Origin: Pantoea sp.
GTDB taxonomy: Bacteria; Pseudomonadota; Gammaproteobacteria; Enterobacterales; Enterobacteriaceae
Assembly (NCBI RefSeq): GCF_028283705.1
Contig: NZ_JAPWKD010000022.1
Location: forward strand, 186,001-250,000
Length of the DNA: 64,000 nt
Direction of reading: 5' to 3'
Positions 9,211-18,403 of the stretch are shown here, one piece after another. The notes beneath the pieces are model-generated. The model did no database searches and was not told where the DNA came from. It worked only from the letters and a program-made list of their open reading frames with translations. A program made the translations under genes and the position numbers. Position 1 is the first letter of the stretch. Every line of letters begins with the position of its first letter.

Positions 9211-10653
9211 TCAGGACATCAGCGGTTGCAGTTGCTGATACAGGCGGGCAAAGACTTCACGCTGCGGTTGATAGGCCCGATGTCTGGCCGCATCCGGTTG
9301 ATGACGTTGCGCCAGCTCCGGCATTGGCAACACGCTATCGGGAGCAACCGCCAGCTGCGCCAGCCGTGCCGCACCCAGCGCAGGTCCCACTTCGCCGCCA
9401 TGGCAATAATCCAGCGTCAGGCCGCTGATATCTGCCAGCATCTGCCGCCAGTAAGCGCTACGCGCGCCGCCACCAATCAGCATCACCGTTTGTGGTTGCA
9501 CGCCACATTCATGTACCGCCTCCATTCCTTCCGCCAGGGCAAATCCCACCCCTTCCAGCACCGCACGCGCCAGTTCCGGCCTGCCGTGCTGATGCGTCAG
9601 GCCAAAAAATGCCCCCTGCGCCTGCGGGTTGTTATGCGGTGTCCGCTCGCCGGAAAGATAAGGCAGGAACCATACTGGTGAAACATCGCTGCGCGCCTGT
9701 TCGGCTTCAGACAGTAGTTGCGGCACATCCTCACAGCCAGTGAGTTTTGCCGCCCAGTCCAGACAGGAGGCCGCACTGAGGATCACAGACATCAAATGCC
9801 AGCGCTGCGATAGCGCATGACAAAAGCTGTGTACCGCCCGCTGTGGATTGCTGAGATAGCCATCGCTCACCAGGAAATAGACGCCCGAAGTGCCGAGCGA
9901 CAACATACCCTGCCCCGGCTCTACCATACCGACACCCACCGCTCCCGCTGCGTTATCACCCCCACCTGCTACCAGCGGCACCGGCTGCATTCCCCAGCGT
10001 TGGGCAATCTCTGGCTGCAATGTACCGGTCACCTGGTTGCCTTCAAACAGCTGTGGCATCTGGCGACGATCCAGCCCACAGGCGGTGAGTAACTTATCGC
10101 TCCAGTCGCGTTTCGCTACATCGAGCCACAGGGTCCCGGCTGCATCCGACATATCCGTGGCAAAATCGCCGCTTAATCGCCAGCGCAGATAATCCTTGGG
10201 TAGTAAGACCTTAGCGATCTGCGCAAAGATCTCAGGTTCATGTTGCTGCACCCACAACAGCTTGGGTGCAGTAAAGCCAGGCATCATCAGGTTGCCGGTG
10301 ATGGTACGTGCATCCGGCACCTGCTGCTCCAGCTGGCGGCACTGCTCAGCGCTGCGTCCGTCGTTCCAGAGAATCGCCGGACGCAGTACCCGAAACCGGG
10401 CATCCAGCAAGGTGGCACCGTGCATCTGGCCACTCAGCCCAATCGCCTGCACGCCGCTTAAATCGTGCTGTTGCGCCAGTGCCTGCATTGCCTGGTCCGT
10501 GGCGAGCCACCAGCTTTCGGGATCCTGCTCGCTCCATAGCGGATGCGGGCGCGACACCTGCAACGGTGCGCTTGTTACGGCAACCACCTGCCCCTGCGCA
10601 TCCAGCAATGCCACTTTGACGCCGGAGGTGCCTAAATCGATCCCGATAACCAT
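9211..10653 (-). CDS. xylB: Xylulokinase
   Basis: XylB phosphorylates D-xylulose to xylulose 5-phosphate for the pentose phosphate pathway. It is a FGGY-family kinase of 480 residues (E. coli 484). The first phosphate-binding motif is IDLGTSGVK at the N-terminus, GGGDNAAGAVGVG carries the catalytic aspartate, and LIGGGARSAYWRQMLADI is the C-terminal adenosine motif. It starts 17 bases after xylA with the ribosome-binding site GGGAGA, so it is the second gene of xylAB. It appears intact although xylA upstream is frameshifted. Confidence 0.97.
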   Translation of the reverse strand: MVIGIDLGTSGVKVALLDAQGQVVAVTSAPLQVSRPHPLWSEQDPESWWLATDQAMQALAQQHDLSGVQAIGLSGQMHGATLLDARFRVLRPAILWNDGRSAEQCRQLEQQVPDARTITGNLMMPGFTAPKLLWVQQHEPEIFAQIAKVLLPKDYLRWRLSGDFATDMSDAAGTLWLDVAKRDWSDKLLTACGLDRRQMPQLFEGNQVTGTLQPEIAQRWGMQPVPLVAGGGDNAAGAVGVGMVEPGQGMLSLGTSGVYFLVSDGYLSNPQRAVHSFCHALSQRWHLMSVILSAASCLDWAAKLTGCEDVPQLLSEAEQARSDVSPVWFLPYLSGERTPHNNPQAQGAFFGLTHQHGRPELARAVLEGVGFALAEGMEAVHECGVQPQTVMLIGGGARSAYWRQMLADISGLTLDYCHGGEVGPALGAARLAQLAVAPDSVLPMPELAQRHQPDAARHRAYQPQREVFARLYQQLQPLMS

Positions 10654-10670
10654 GCTGCTCTCCCGAAGGG

Positions 10671-12016
10671 TTAAAAATCAAAAAGGTAGTGATTCACCAG
10701 GTTTTCCAGCTGCTCCTGGCGTCCGCTGCGATGCTGCGGATTGACGATATTTCAGCTGTTCCTGCTGTCCGGCGTGTTCCGGCGCCAGGGCGAGGCGCCA
10801 GGCGGAAAATTCCCCTTTGAGGATCTGCTGACCAAACTCTCCGTTCCAGCCGCTGTAGCGCTGTGCGACCCGCTTATCCAGCTCGCCATCCGCTACCATC
10901 CGCGCCGCCACTTTCAGCGCCAGCGCCATGGTATCCATCGCGCCAATATGGCCGTAGAACAGGTCATATTTATCGGTGCTCTGACGCCGAACTTTGGCAT
11001 CAAAGTTTAAGCCGCCAGTGGTGAATCCGCCCGCTTTGATGATTTCGTACATCACCAGCGCATTCTCTTCCACGCTGATCGGGAACTGGTCGGTGTCCCA
11101 GCCGCACTGGATATCGCCACGGTTGGCATCCACCGAACCGAAAATCCCCAGCGCAATGGCAGTGGCAATTTCATGGTGGAAGGAGTGGCCCGCCAGCGTG
11201 GCGTGGTTAGCTTCCACGTTAACTTTAATCTCTTTCTCCAGCCCGAACTGCTTCAGGAAGCCATATACCGTCGCCACATCGTAGTCATATTGGTGTTTGG
11301 TCGGTTCCTGCGGTTTCGGCTCGATCAGCAACATGCCCTGGAAACCGATTTTATGTTTATGGTCCACCACCATCTGCATAAAGCGGCCAATCTGCTCACG
11401 TTCCTGGCGCAGGTCGGTATTCAGCAGGGTTTCATAACCTTCTCGGCCGCCCCACAACACATAGTTTTCACCGCCGAGGGTTTGCGTTGCCTGCATGGCG
11501 CTGCACACCTGGCTGGCGGCCCAGGCAAAAATTTCCGGATCCGGATTGGTAGCTGCGCCTGCGCCATAGCGTGGATGGGTGAAGCAGTTGGCGGTGCCCC
11601 ACAGCAGCTTGACGCCGGTGGACTGCTGTTTTTCCGCCATCACATCGCTCATCACCGCCAAATTATTCGCGATAGCTTTTCAGCGAATCGCCTTCCGGCG
11701 AGACATCAACATCGTGGAAGCAGTAATAAGGTACGTTGAGCTTATGGAAGAACTCAAAAGCCACGTCGGCCTTCTGTTTCGCCAGTTCGAGTGCATCACC
11801 ATTCTTCTGCCAGGGGCGATCAAAGGCACCGACACCAAACATATCTGCGCCGTTCCAGCAGAAGGTATGCCAGTAGCAGGCGGCAAAACGCAGATGCTCC
11901 GCCATGGTTTTACCAAGAATCACTTCATCAGGATTGTAATGACGAAACGCCAGAGGATTGCGGGTAGCGGCTCCCTCATAACGAACGCGATCAAGCTGGT
12001 CGAAATAGGCGTGCAT
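10671..12016 (-). pseudogene. xylA: Xylose isomerase XylA, disrupted by two frameshifts
   Basis: Xylose isomerase converts D-xylose to D-xylulose using two divalent metals. The start at 12016 (MHAYFDQLDRVRYEG) has a good AGGAG site. Frame 1 carries the catalytic FHDVD and runs to a stop near 11665. The rest, from NNLAVMSDV and including KPQEPTKHQYDYD, VEANHATLAGH and DTDQF, continues in another frame, as if one base were added at 11663-11676. Near 10750-10803 the protein departs from the family, and the expected end (SGRQEQLENLVNHYLFD) lies in a third frame terminating at 10671. That stretch is about 22 bases longer than in E. coli. All other xyl genes are intact, so this is either a recent inactivation or assembly error. 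Confidence 0.85.
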
Positions 12017-12131
12017 TTTTTGCTCCTTAGCATGAGGACCCGAGTGGTCAGCTTTGAGTCATTATTGTGGTAATGCGTTATGCCGCTTCTCAATTACGAT
12101 ATTTCACACTTAACTTAAGATAATTATTATT

Positions 12132-12147
12132 TGTGCGTCAGCTCGCA
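12132..12147. promoter_or_regulatory. Probable cAMP-CRP site between xylA and xylF
   Basis: TGTGCGTCAGCTCGCA matches TGTGA-N6-TCACA at four of five bases in each arm and occupies the place of the CRP site in the E. coli xyl promoter region (TGTGCGCTCGCTCGCA there, from memory). Confidence 0.6.
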
Positions 12148-12240
12148 AAATAATGTCGTTATTTTCATTGCACGCCTTCTCGCAGCTGCCTTGCAATCCA
12201 TTCCTCTGAAAACCTCCAAATATCGATCGCGCTCAAAAAA

Positions 12241-12280
12241 TCGCAAATAAACCAAAAAACGTAATAGCTGGATAAAAATC
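12241..12280 (+). promoter_or_regulatory. Probable XylR operator on the xylF side
   Basis: The stretch contains GCAAATAAACCAAAAAACG followed by TAATAGCTGGATAAAAATC, very close to the E. coli XylR site upstream of xylF as I remember it (AAATAAACCAAAAATCG, then TAATCGAAAGATAAAAATC). A related GAAATATCGTAATTGAG lies in reverse orientation on the xylA side near 12095-12111. Confidence 0.6.
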
Positions 12281-12385
12281 AGTAATTGATGTTGCCGGAA
12301 TCTCAGGTCAACAATTCAACCGCCCTGTTCATAGCCTCAAACCTTAAACAACGAAAACAGCCTCCACCCCTACAGGATGAACACC

Positions 12386-13378
12386 ATGAACATGAAAACA
12401 ACGTTGTTAGCCGTCTGCGCGGCGCTGGCCCTGATAAGCCACGCTGGCGTAGCGAAAGAAGTGAAAATCGGTATGGCGATTGATGACTTACGTCTGGAAC
12501 GCTGGCAGAAAGACCGTGATATCTTCGTGAAACAGGCGGAAACGTTGGGAGCGACCGTATTTGTCCAGTCCGCCAACGGCAACGAAGAAACCCAGATGTC
12601 GCAAATTGAAAATATGATCAACCGCGGCGTCGATGTATTGGTGATCATCCCTTATAACGGCCAGGTATTAAGTAACGTGGTAGCGGAAGCGAAGCGTGAA
12701 GGCATTAAGGTTCTGGCCTATGACCGCATGATAAATAACGCCGACATTGATTTTTATATCTCTTTTGATAATGAAAAAGTGGGCGAGCTTCAGGCCGAAA
12801 GTATTGTGCAGCAGGTGCCAAAAGGGAATTATTTCCTGATGGGTGGCTCACCGGTTGATAATAACGCGCGCCTGTTCCGCGCCGGACAAATGAAGGTGTT
12901 AAAACCCTATATTGATAACGGCAGTATCAAAGTGGTGGGCGATCAGTGGGTTGATGCCTGGCTGCCAGAAAATGCGTTGAAAATTATGGAAAACGCCCTT
13001 ACCGCCAACAGCAACCATATTGATGCGGTCGTGGCCTCGAACGATGCTACCGCAGGGGGTGCCATTCAGGCGCTGAGCGCACAGGGCCTGGCAGGTAAAG
13101 TGGCGATCTCCGGACAGGATGCCGACCTGGCCGCCATCAAACGCATCATGAATGGCACACAAACCATGACGGTGTATAAACCCATCACCCAGCTTGCCAC
13201 CGAAGCCGCCAAAATCGCGGTTGAACTCGGCAACGGTCAGACCCCGGCCAGCAACGGCAAACTCAATAATGGCCTGAAAGATGTGCCGTCACGCCTGCTG
13301 ACGCCAATTCCGGTCAACAAAAGCAATATCGAAAGCACCGTAATCAAAGACGGCTTCCATAAGCAGAGCGAACTCTAA
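12386..13378 (+). CDS. xylF: D-xylose-binding periplasmic protein
   Basis: XylF is the periplasmic high-affinity D-xylose receptor of the XylFGH ABC importer. A signal peptide of about 23 residues ends at ISHAGVA before KEVKIGMAIDDLRLERWQKD. The type 1 periplasmic binding fold follows, with conserved NGNEETQMSQIENMINRGVD and SNDATAGGAIQALS. I use the second ATG (12386), where AGGA has better spacing and the length equals the 330 residues of E. coli; ATG 12377 would add three residues. It is first in xylFGH, 20 bases before xylG. Confidence 0.97.
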   Translation: MNMKTTLLAVCAALALISHAGVAKEVKIGMAIDDLRLERWQKDRDIFVKQAETLGATVFVQSANGNEETQMSQIENMINRGVDVLVIIPYNGQVLSNVVAEAKREGIKVLAYDRMINNADIDFYISFDNEKVGELQAESIVQQVPKGNYFLMGGSPVDNNARLFRAGQMKVLKPYIDNGSIKVVGDQWVDAWLPENALKIMENALTANSNHIDAVVASNDATAGGAIQALSAQGLAGKVAISGQDADLAAIKRIMNGTQTMTVYKPITQLATEAAKIAVELGNGQTPASNGKLNNGLKDVPSRLLTPIPVNKSNIESTVIKDGFHKQSEL

Positions 13379-13398
13379 GCGCAGCCCGCGAAGGAGAG

Positions 13399-14925
13399 AT
13401 GTCGATGTTGCTGGAAATGAACCATATCACTAAGCGCTTCGGCGCGGTGAAAGCGGTGGATGACGTTAGCCTGCGGCTGGAAGCGGGTGAAGTGATGTCG
13501 CTGTGCGGCGAAAACGGCTCGGGAAAATCGACACTGATGAAGATCCTGTGCGGGCTTTACCCGCACGGGGACTTTGACGGCAGTATCCATTTTGCTGGCG
13601 ATGAAATCCAGGCACAGACTATCCGCGATACCGAACGCAAAGGGATTGTGATTATCCATCAGGAGCTGGCGCTGGTGCGTCAGTTGACGGTGATGGAAAA
13701 CATTTTCCTTGGTGCTGAACTGGGGCGCTACGGCATGGTGGATGACGAAACCATGACCCTGCGCTGCCAGCAGCTGCTGGAGCGGGTCAAACTGAATGTT
13801 TCGCCCGACACGCGCGTGGGTGAGCTGGGTTTGGGCCAGCAACAGCTGGTGGAGATTGCCCGCGCCCTGAATAAACAGGTGCGCCTGCTGATCCTCGATG
13901 AACCCACCTCCTCCCTGACCGAGCAGGAAACCGAGGTGCTGCTCAGCATCATCAAAAACCTGCGCGAGCATGGTATCGCCTGCATCTATATTTCGCACAA
14001 ACTCAACGAGGTCAAAGCAATTTCGGACACCATCTGTGTGATCCGCGATGGACAGCATATCGCCACACGTGCGGCGGCTGGCCTGAGTGAGGATGACATC
14101 ATCACCATGATGGTGGGACGCGAGCTGACCGCGCTCTATCCCCACACGCCGCATGATATCGGCGAGACCCTTTTGCAAGTGGAGAATCTGACCGCCTGGC
14201 ATCCCGTCAATCGCCATATCCGCCGGGTGAATAACGTCTCTTTCAGCCTGAAGCGCGGTGAAATTCTGGGTATCGCCGGGCTGGTGGGGGCTGGGCGCAC
14301 CGAAACTGTCCAGTGCCTGTTTGGCGTCTGGCCCGGTCGCTGGCAGGGCGACATCACCCTCAACGGCAAAAAAGTACACATCCGTGACTGCCGGGACGCC
14401 ATTGCGCATGGCATCGCCATGGTGCCGGAAGATCGTAAAAAGGACGGAATTGTGCCGCTGATGGGGGTGGGCAAAAACATCACCCTGGCGGCATTGGACC
14501 AGTTCAGCCAGCGGCTTTCCACACTGGATGAGGCGCTGGAACAACAGGCGATCAACGATGCCATTGTCCGTCTGCGTGTGAAAACCTCCTCTCCCGAATT
14601 GCCGATTGGCCGCCTGAGTGGCGGTAACCAGCAGAAAGCGATTCTCGCCAAATGCCTGCTGCTGAATCCACAGATTCTGATTCTCGATGAGCCAACACGC
14701 GGCATCGATGTCGGCGCACGTCAGGAGATCTATCTGCTGATCAATGCGCTGGTGCAGCAAGGGATTGCCGTCATTGTCATTTCGTCCGAGCTGCCCGAAG
14801 TGCTGGGCCTGAGCGATCGGGTTTTGGTGATGCACGAAGGACAAATCAAAGCCGATCTGATTAACGACAACCTGACTCAGGAGCAGGTGATGGAAGCCGC
14901 CCTGCGGAGTGAACACTATGCTTAA
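13399..14925 (+). CDS. xylG: D-xylose ABC transporter ATP-binding protein
   Basis: XylG is the double-domain ATPase that powers XylFGH. At 508 residues (E. coli 513) it has two tandem ABC cassettes. The first has Walker A GENGSGKST, signature LGLGQQQLVEIA and Walker B LLILDEPTSSLT; the second has degenerate Walker A GLVGAGRTE, signature LSGGNQQKA and ILILDEPTRGIDVG. The asymmetry is usual for sugar ABC ATPases of this class. The start at 13399 follows GAAGGAGAG. The 3' end overlaps xylH by eight bases. Confidence 0.97.
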   Translation: MSMLLEMNHITKRFGAVKAVDDVSLRLEAGEVMSLCGENGSGKSTLMKILCGLYPHGDFDGSIHFAGDEIQAQTIRDTERKGIVIIHQELALVRQLTVMENIFLGAELGRYGMVDDETMTLRCQQLLERVKLNVSPDTRVGELGLGQQQLVEIARALNKQVRLLILDEPTSSLTEQETEVLLSIIKNLREHGIACIYISHKLNEVKAISDTICVIRDGQHIATRAAAGLSEDDIITMMVGRELTALYPHTPHDIGETLLQVENLTAWHPVNRHIRRVNNVSFSLKRGEILGIAGLVGAGRTETVQCLFGVWPGRWQGDITLNGKKVHIRDCRDAIAHGIAMVPEDRKKDGIVPLMGVGKNITLAALDQFSQRLSTLDEALEQQAINDAIVRLRVKTSSPELPIGRLSGGNQQKAILAKCLLLNPQILILDEPTRGIDVGARQEIYLLINALVQQGIAVIVISSELPEVLGLSDRVLVMHEGQIKADLINDNLTQEQVMEAALRSEHYA

Positions 14926-16099
14926 GACCGAAAGTACAGAACGCGGCCTTACCACGCCGGGTAAAAGCGCTCCGGGCAAATTCCCGCTGCCGAATTTGCA
15001 GGTGCTGGTGATGCTAGGTGCCATCGTGTTGATTGCGCTGTTCTTCACCTGGACCACCGACGGTGCCTGGCTCAGTCCGCGTAACGTCTCCAACCTGCTG
15101 CGCCAGACTGCCATCACCGGCATCCTTGCGGTGGGAATGGTGTTTGTCATTATTTCGGCAGAGATCGATCTCTCGGTCGGTTCGATGATGGGCCTGCTCG
15201 GCGGTGCGGCGGCGATTTTTGATGTCTGGCTCGGCTGGCCGCTGCCGCTCACCATCGTGGTTACCCTGGTGATGGGGCTGTTGCTCGGCACCTGGAATGG
15301 CTGGTGGGTCGCCTATCGTAAAGTCCCCTCTTTTATCGTTACCCTGGCGGGCATGCTGGCGTTTCGTGGCATCCTGGTGGGGATCACCGACGGCACCACC
15401 GTTGCGCCCACCAGCCCGGCGATGTCGCAGATTGGGCAAAGCTACCTGCCTGGCGGGGTCGGATTTGGTTTCGGCTTTGCCGGTCTGGCACTGTTTATCC
15501 TCTGGCAGTGGCGTTTGCGCCTGCGCCGTCAGCGTCTGGGCTTGTCACAACCCGCCGCGAGTGGTGCCGTTGCACGTCAGGCAATCACCGCCGTTCTGGT
15601 GCTGGGGGCAATATGGCTGCTGAATGATTATCGTGGCGTACCGACCCCGGTGCTGCTGCTGGCGTTACTGTTGCTGGGTGGCATGTTTATGGCAACGCGC
15701 ACCGCCTTTGGCCGCCGTATTTACGCCATTGGCGGCAACCTGGATGCCGCCCGGCTTTCCGGGATCAACGTGGCACGTACCAAGCTGGCGGTGTTTGCTA
15801 TCAATGGCGTGATGGTGGCGATTGCCGGTTTGATCCTGAGTTCGCGACTGGGCGCGGGTTCTCCCTCTGCGGGTAACATTGCGGAGCTGGATGCCATCGC
15901 CGCCTGTGTCATCGGCGGTACCAGCCTGGCGGGAGGTGTCGGGTCTGTCGCGGGTGCGGTGATGGGGGCATTTATCATGGCATCGCTGGATAACGGCATG
16001 AGCATGATGGACGTACCGACCTTCTGGCAGTACATCGTCAAAGGCGCGATTCTGCTGCTGGCAGTGTGGATGGATACCGCTACCCGGCGTCGGGTGTAA
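14918..16099 (+). CDS. xylH: D-xylose ABC transporter permease
   Basis: The membrane permease of the xylose importer. ATG 14918 (MLKTESTERG) gives 393 residues, as in E. coli; an upstream GTG at 14909 would add three. It has about ten transmembrane helices and family stretches such as NVSNLLRQTAITGILAVGMV, SAEIDLSVGSMMGLLGG and GGTSLAGGVGSVAGAVMGAF. It overlaps the end of xylG, so translation is probably coupled. A 93-base gap separates it from xylR, which may be read through or have its own weak promoter, as in E. coli. Confidence 0.96.
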   Translation: MLKTESTERGLTTPGKSAPGKFPLPNLQVLVMLGAIVLIALFFTWTTDGAWLSPRNVSNLLRQTAITGILAVGMVFVIISAEIDLSVGSMMGLLGGAAAIFDVWLGWPLPLTIVVTLVMGLLLGTWNGWWVAYRKVPSFIVTLAGMLAFRGILVGITDGTTVAPTSPAMSQIGQSYLPGGVGFGFGFAGLALFILWQWRLRLRRQRLGLSQPAASGAVARQAITAVLVLGAIWLLNDYRGVPTPVLLLALLLLGGMFMATRTAFGRRIYAIGGNLDAARLSGINVARTKLAVFAINGVMVAIAGLILSSRLGAGSPSAGNIAELDAIAACVIGGTSLAGGVGSVAGAVMGAFIMASLDNGMSMMDVPTFWQYIVKGAILLLAVWMDTATRRRV

Positions 16100-16192
16100 T
16101 CGCGTGAGCGATCACAATGTGGCGCAAATTCTTTCTGCTCCCCGGCCAGCCGTGTTATGCAATGCGCTGAGGGTTTAAGGGAACACGCCACT

Positions 16193-17371
16193 ATGCATGA
16201 AAAACGCTATCGCATTACGTTGCTGTTCAACGCCAATAAGGTCTATGACCGCCAGGTTGTTGAAGGCGTAGGTGAATATTTACAGGCGTCGCAAACCGAC
16301 TGGGACATCTTCATTGAAGAGGATTTTCGCTGCCGCATCGATAACATTCGTGAGTGGCTGGGCGACGGGGTGATCGCCGATTACGACGACAGCTCAATTG
16401 AAAAGCTGCTGGCGAATGTGTCTGTGCCGATTGTCGGCGTGGGTGGCTCCTATCATCAGCAACAGGACTACCCACCGGTGCATTACATCGCCACCGATAA
16501 CGCCGCGCTGGTGGAGAGTGCCTTTTTGCATCTGAAAGAAAAAGGTATTAACCGCTTCGCTTTTTACGGCCTGCCCGCCGCCAGCGGTAAACGCTGGGCG
16601 CAGGAGCGTGAACATGCCTTCCGCCAGTTGGTGGCACGGGAGCGTTATCAAGGGGTGGTATATCAGGGGATGGAAACGGCCCCAGAAAACTGGCAACACG
16701 CGCAGAACCGCCTGGCGGACTGGCTGCAAACGCTGCCGCAGCAGACCGGCATTATCGCCGTCACCGATGCACGCGCGCGCCATCTGTTGCAGGCATGTGA
16801 GCATCTGAAGATTCCAGTGCCAGAGAAACTCACGGTTATCGGCATCGACAATGAAGAACTCACCCGTTACCTGTCGCGCGTGGCGCTTTCTTCCGTCGCA
16901 CAGGGCACACGTCAGATGGGTTATCAGGCCGCCAAGCTGCTGCATCGCTTGCTGGATAAACAGTCGCTGCCGCTACAACGTATCCTGGTGCCGCCGGTAA
17001 AAGTGATTGCCCGCCGTTCTACCGATTTTCGTTCGTTACGTGACCCGGCAGTGATTCAGGCGATGCATTACATCCGCTTTAACGCCTGTAAAGGTATCAA
17101 GGTGGAACAGGTGCTGGATGCCATCGGCATTTCACGTTCCAATCTGGAAAAACGCTTCCGCGATGAAACGGGCGATACCATTCATGCCATGATTCACCGC
17201 GAAAAACTGGAGAAGGCGCGCGAGCTGCTAGCCAGTTCCTCCCTCAGCATCAATGAAATCTCACAGATGTGCGGCTACCCTTCGCTGCAATATTTCTACT
17301 CGGTATTTAAGAAAAGTTATGCCACGACGCCGAAGGAGTACCGGCAACATAACGGTGAAAACGTGCTGTGA
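16193..17371 (+). CDS. xylR: Xylose operon activator XylR
   Basis: XylR binds D-xylose and activates xylAB and xylFGH. It combines a LacI-like periplasmic-binding sensor domain (about residues 5-275) with a C-terminal AraC-type DNA-binding domain (about 285-392), including VLDAIGISRSNLEKRFRDE and INEISQMCGYPSLQYFYSVFKK cut into its two helix-turn-helix units. ATG 16193 (MHEKRYRITLLFNANKVYD) gives 392 residues, equal to E. coli. It is the last gene of the xyl locus, just upstream of selC. Confidence 0.97.
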   Translation: MHEKRYRITLLFNANKVYDRQVVEGVGEYLQASQTDWDIFIEEDFRCRIDNIREWLGDGVIADYDDSSIEKLLANVSVPIVGVGGSYHQQQDYPPVHYIATDNAALVESAFLHLKEKGINRFAFYGLPAASGKRWAQEREHAFRQLVARERYQGVVYQGMETAPENWQHAQNRLADWLQTLPQQTGIIAVTDARARHLLQACEHLKIPVPEKLTVIGIDNEELTRYLSRVALSSVAQGTRQMGYQAAKLLHRLLDKQSLPLQRILVPPVKVIARRSTDFRSLRDPAVIQAMHYIRFNACKGIKVEQVLDAIGISRSNLEKRFRDETGDTIHAMIHREKLEKARELLASSSLSINEISQMCGYPSLQYFYSVFKKSYATTPKEYRQHNGENVL

Positions 17372-17409
17372 CGCACGGCTAAGATCAACAACGTTGCCCC
17401 GTTTGCCGC

Positions 17410-17415
17410 TATAAT
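17410..17415 (+). promoter_or_regulatory. Probable -10 element of selC
   Basis: A perfect TATAAT lies 17 bases before the mature tRNA end. It is followed by a GC-rich stretch (CTGCGGCTACGG) resembling the discriminator of stable-RNA promoters. No good -35 hexamer is found at 16-18 bp spacing. Confidence 0.5.
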
Positions 17416-17432
17416 TCTGCGGCTACGGTAAA

Positions 17433-17527
17433 GGAAGATCGTCGTCTCCGGTGAGGCGGCCGGATTTCAAATCCGGTTGGGGCCGCCAGCGGTCCCGGGC
17501 AGGTTCGACTCCTGTGATCTTCCGCCA
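17433..17527 (+). tRNA. selC: Selenocysteine tRNA, anticodon UCA
   Basis: The 95-base gene begins GGAAGATCGTCGTCTCC and ends with encoded CCA after GATCTTCCG. The anticodon TCA at 17467-17469 reads UGA, and the very long variable arm (GGGGCCGCCAGCGGTCCC) is typical of tRNA(Sec). It differs from the E. coli selC sequence I recall only by paired changes in the anticodon stem (CGGAT/ATCCG here). Its 8-bp acceptor stem GGAAGATC / GATCTTCC is intact. SelA and SelB are encoded in the same window. selC is a classic integration site for genomic islands, but no integrase follows here. Confidence 0.98.
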
Positions 17528-17554
17528 CTTTACCTTCTCCACCCAGGACACCTC

Positions 17555-18403
17555 ATGCTATTCAACCCTGCCGATAACATCCCCTTCGCTGGCGACCCAC
17601 GCAAAGACGATTTACGCCAACGGTTGATGCAGCCGGATGCGCCCAAAGTCATTGCCGTGTCACTATCCAAAGAGCTGGATCGCGAAAGCCGCACGCATCA
17701 GCATGCCGCCGGGCAGCTTTACTGCCTGAAACAGGGGTTAATGACGGTCAACACGCCCTCTGGCATCTTCGCCAATCCGCCGCGGCTGGTAGGCTGGATT
17801 CCGCCGCACTTTGAACACGCCATCGTCGGGCCGGGCCGCGTGACAGGCTGGACGGTGCTGATTGATGAGGCGCTGGCCTCACCCTTACCGGATAGTCCGG
17901 TGCTATTAGCCTGCCCGGCACTGCTGGAGCCACTGGCCGAAAGGCTGGCGACCTTATCCCCGGACCTGTGGGGCAGCGATCGTTACAACCGGCTGAGCGA
18001 GGTCTTTCTTGATGAACTCTACCAGGCATCGGTCCAGCCGCTCACCTTACCGTTACCTGAGGACCCACGTCTGTTGCAGATTGCCCGCCAGCTGATGGAT
18101 GACCCATCCGACGCGCGAACCGGACCGGAGCTGGCGCGCTGGGCCGGACTCAGCCCGCGCAGCCTGAGCCGCCATTGGACCAGCGCCACCGGCATGAGCC
18201 TGGCAAAATATCGTCAGGTTGCGCGTTTACTGAACTCATTGCAGGAACTCGCCGCCGGAAAGAGTGTGCAGCAGGTGGCATGGCAGGTCGGATTTGAAAA
18301 TGTCAGCAGTTATATCAGTGCGTTCCGCAACGCTTTTGGATCAACACCGGGCAAATACTTTGCTACGCCTGCTGTCCGTGCGAATGCAGCATCAGCAGAC
18401 TAG
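17555..18403 (+). CDS. AraC-family transcriptional regulator with cupin-like N-terminus
   Basis: A 282-residue regulator. The N-terminal part (about 30-170) resembles an AraC-type cupin sensor (SRTHQHAAGQLYCLKQG, with HQH in the effector pocket region). The C-terminal AraC DNA-binding domain (about 185-275) includes LARWAGLSPRSLSRHWTSATG and VQQVAWQVGFENVSSYISAF. I start at ATG 17555 (MLFNPADNIPFAG), because an upstream in-frame start at 17477 lies inside selC. It is convergent with the next regulator, overlapping by 41 bases. No target gene is evident; a divergent partner is absent because selC is upstream. Confidence 0.8.
   Translation: MLFNPADNIPFAGDPRKDDLRQRLMQPDAPKVIAVSLSKELDRESRTHQHAAGQLYCLKQGLMTVNTPSGIFANPPRLVGWIPPHFEHAIVGPGRVTGWTVLIDEALASPLPDSPVLLACPALLEPLAERLATLSPDLWGSDRYNRLSEVFLDELYQASVQPLTLPLPEDPRLLQIARQLMDDPSDARTGPELARWAGLSPRSLSRHWTSATGMSLAKYRQVARLLNSLQELAAGKSVQQVAWQVGFENVSSYISAFRNAFGSTPGKYFATPAVRANAASAD

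Larger units (their letters stand above)
12017..12385. promoter_or_regulatory. Divergent xylA-xylF control region
   Basis: This 369-bp gap separates the divergent xylAB and xylFGHR transcripts. It closely resembles the E. coli xylA-xylF intergenic region as I recall it: ATATTTCACACTTAACTT-type sequence on the xylA side (about 12098-12117), a central CRP-like site, and an A-rich XylR-type site on the xylF side. By analogy, XylR with D-xylose and cAMP-CRP activate both directions. No open reading frame of note lies in it. Confidence 0.75.

Noticed and set aside
13375..15291. A 638-codon minus-strand open frame opposite xylG and xylH
   Set aside because: It is antisense to conserved ABC transporter genes, with shadow-type composition and no ribosome-binding site.
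16103..16118. A CRP-like palindrome GTGAGCGATCAC between xylH and xylR
   Set aside because: The half-sites are separated by four bases and not six, so it does not fit CRP; probably chance.
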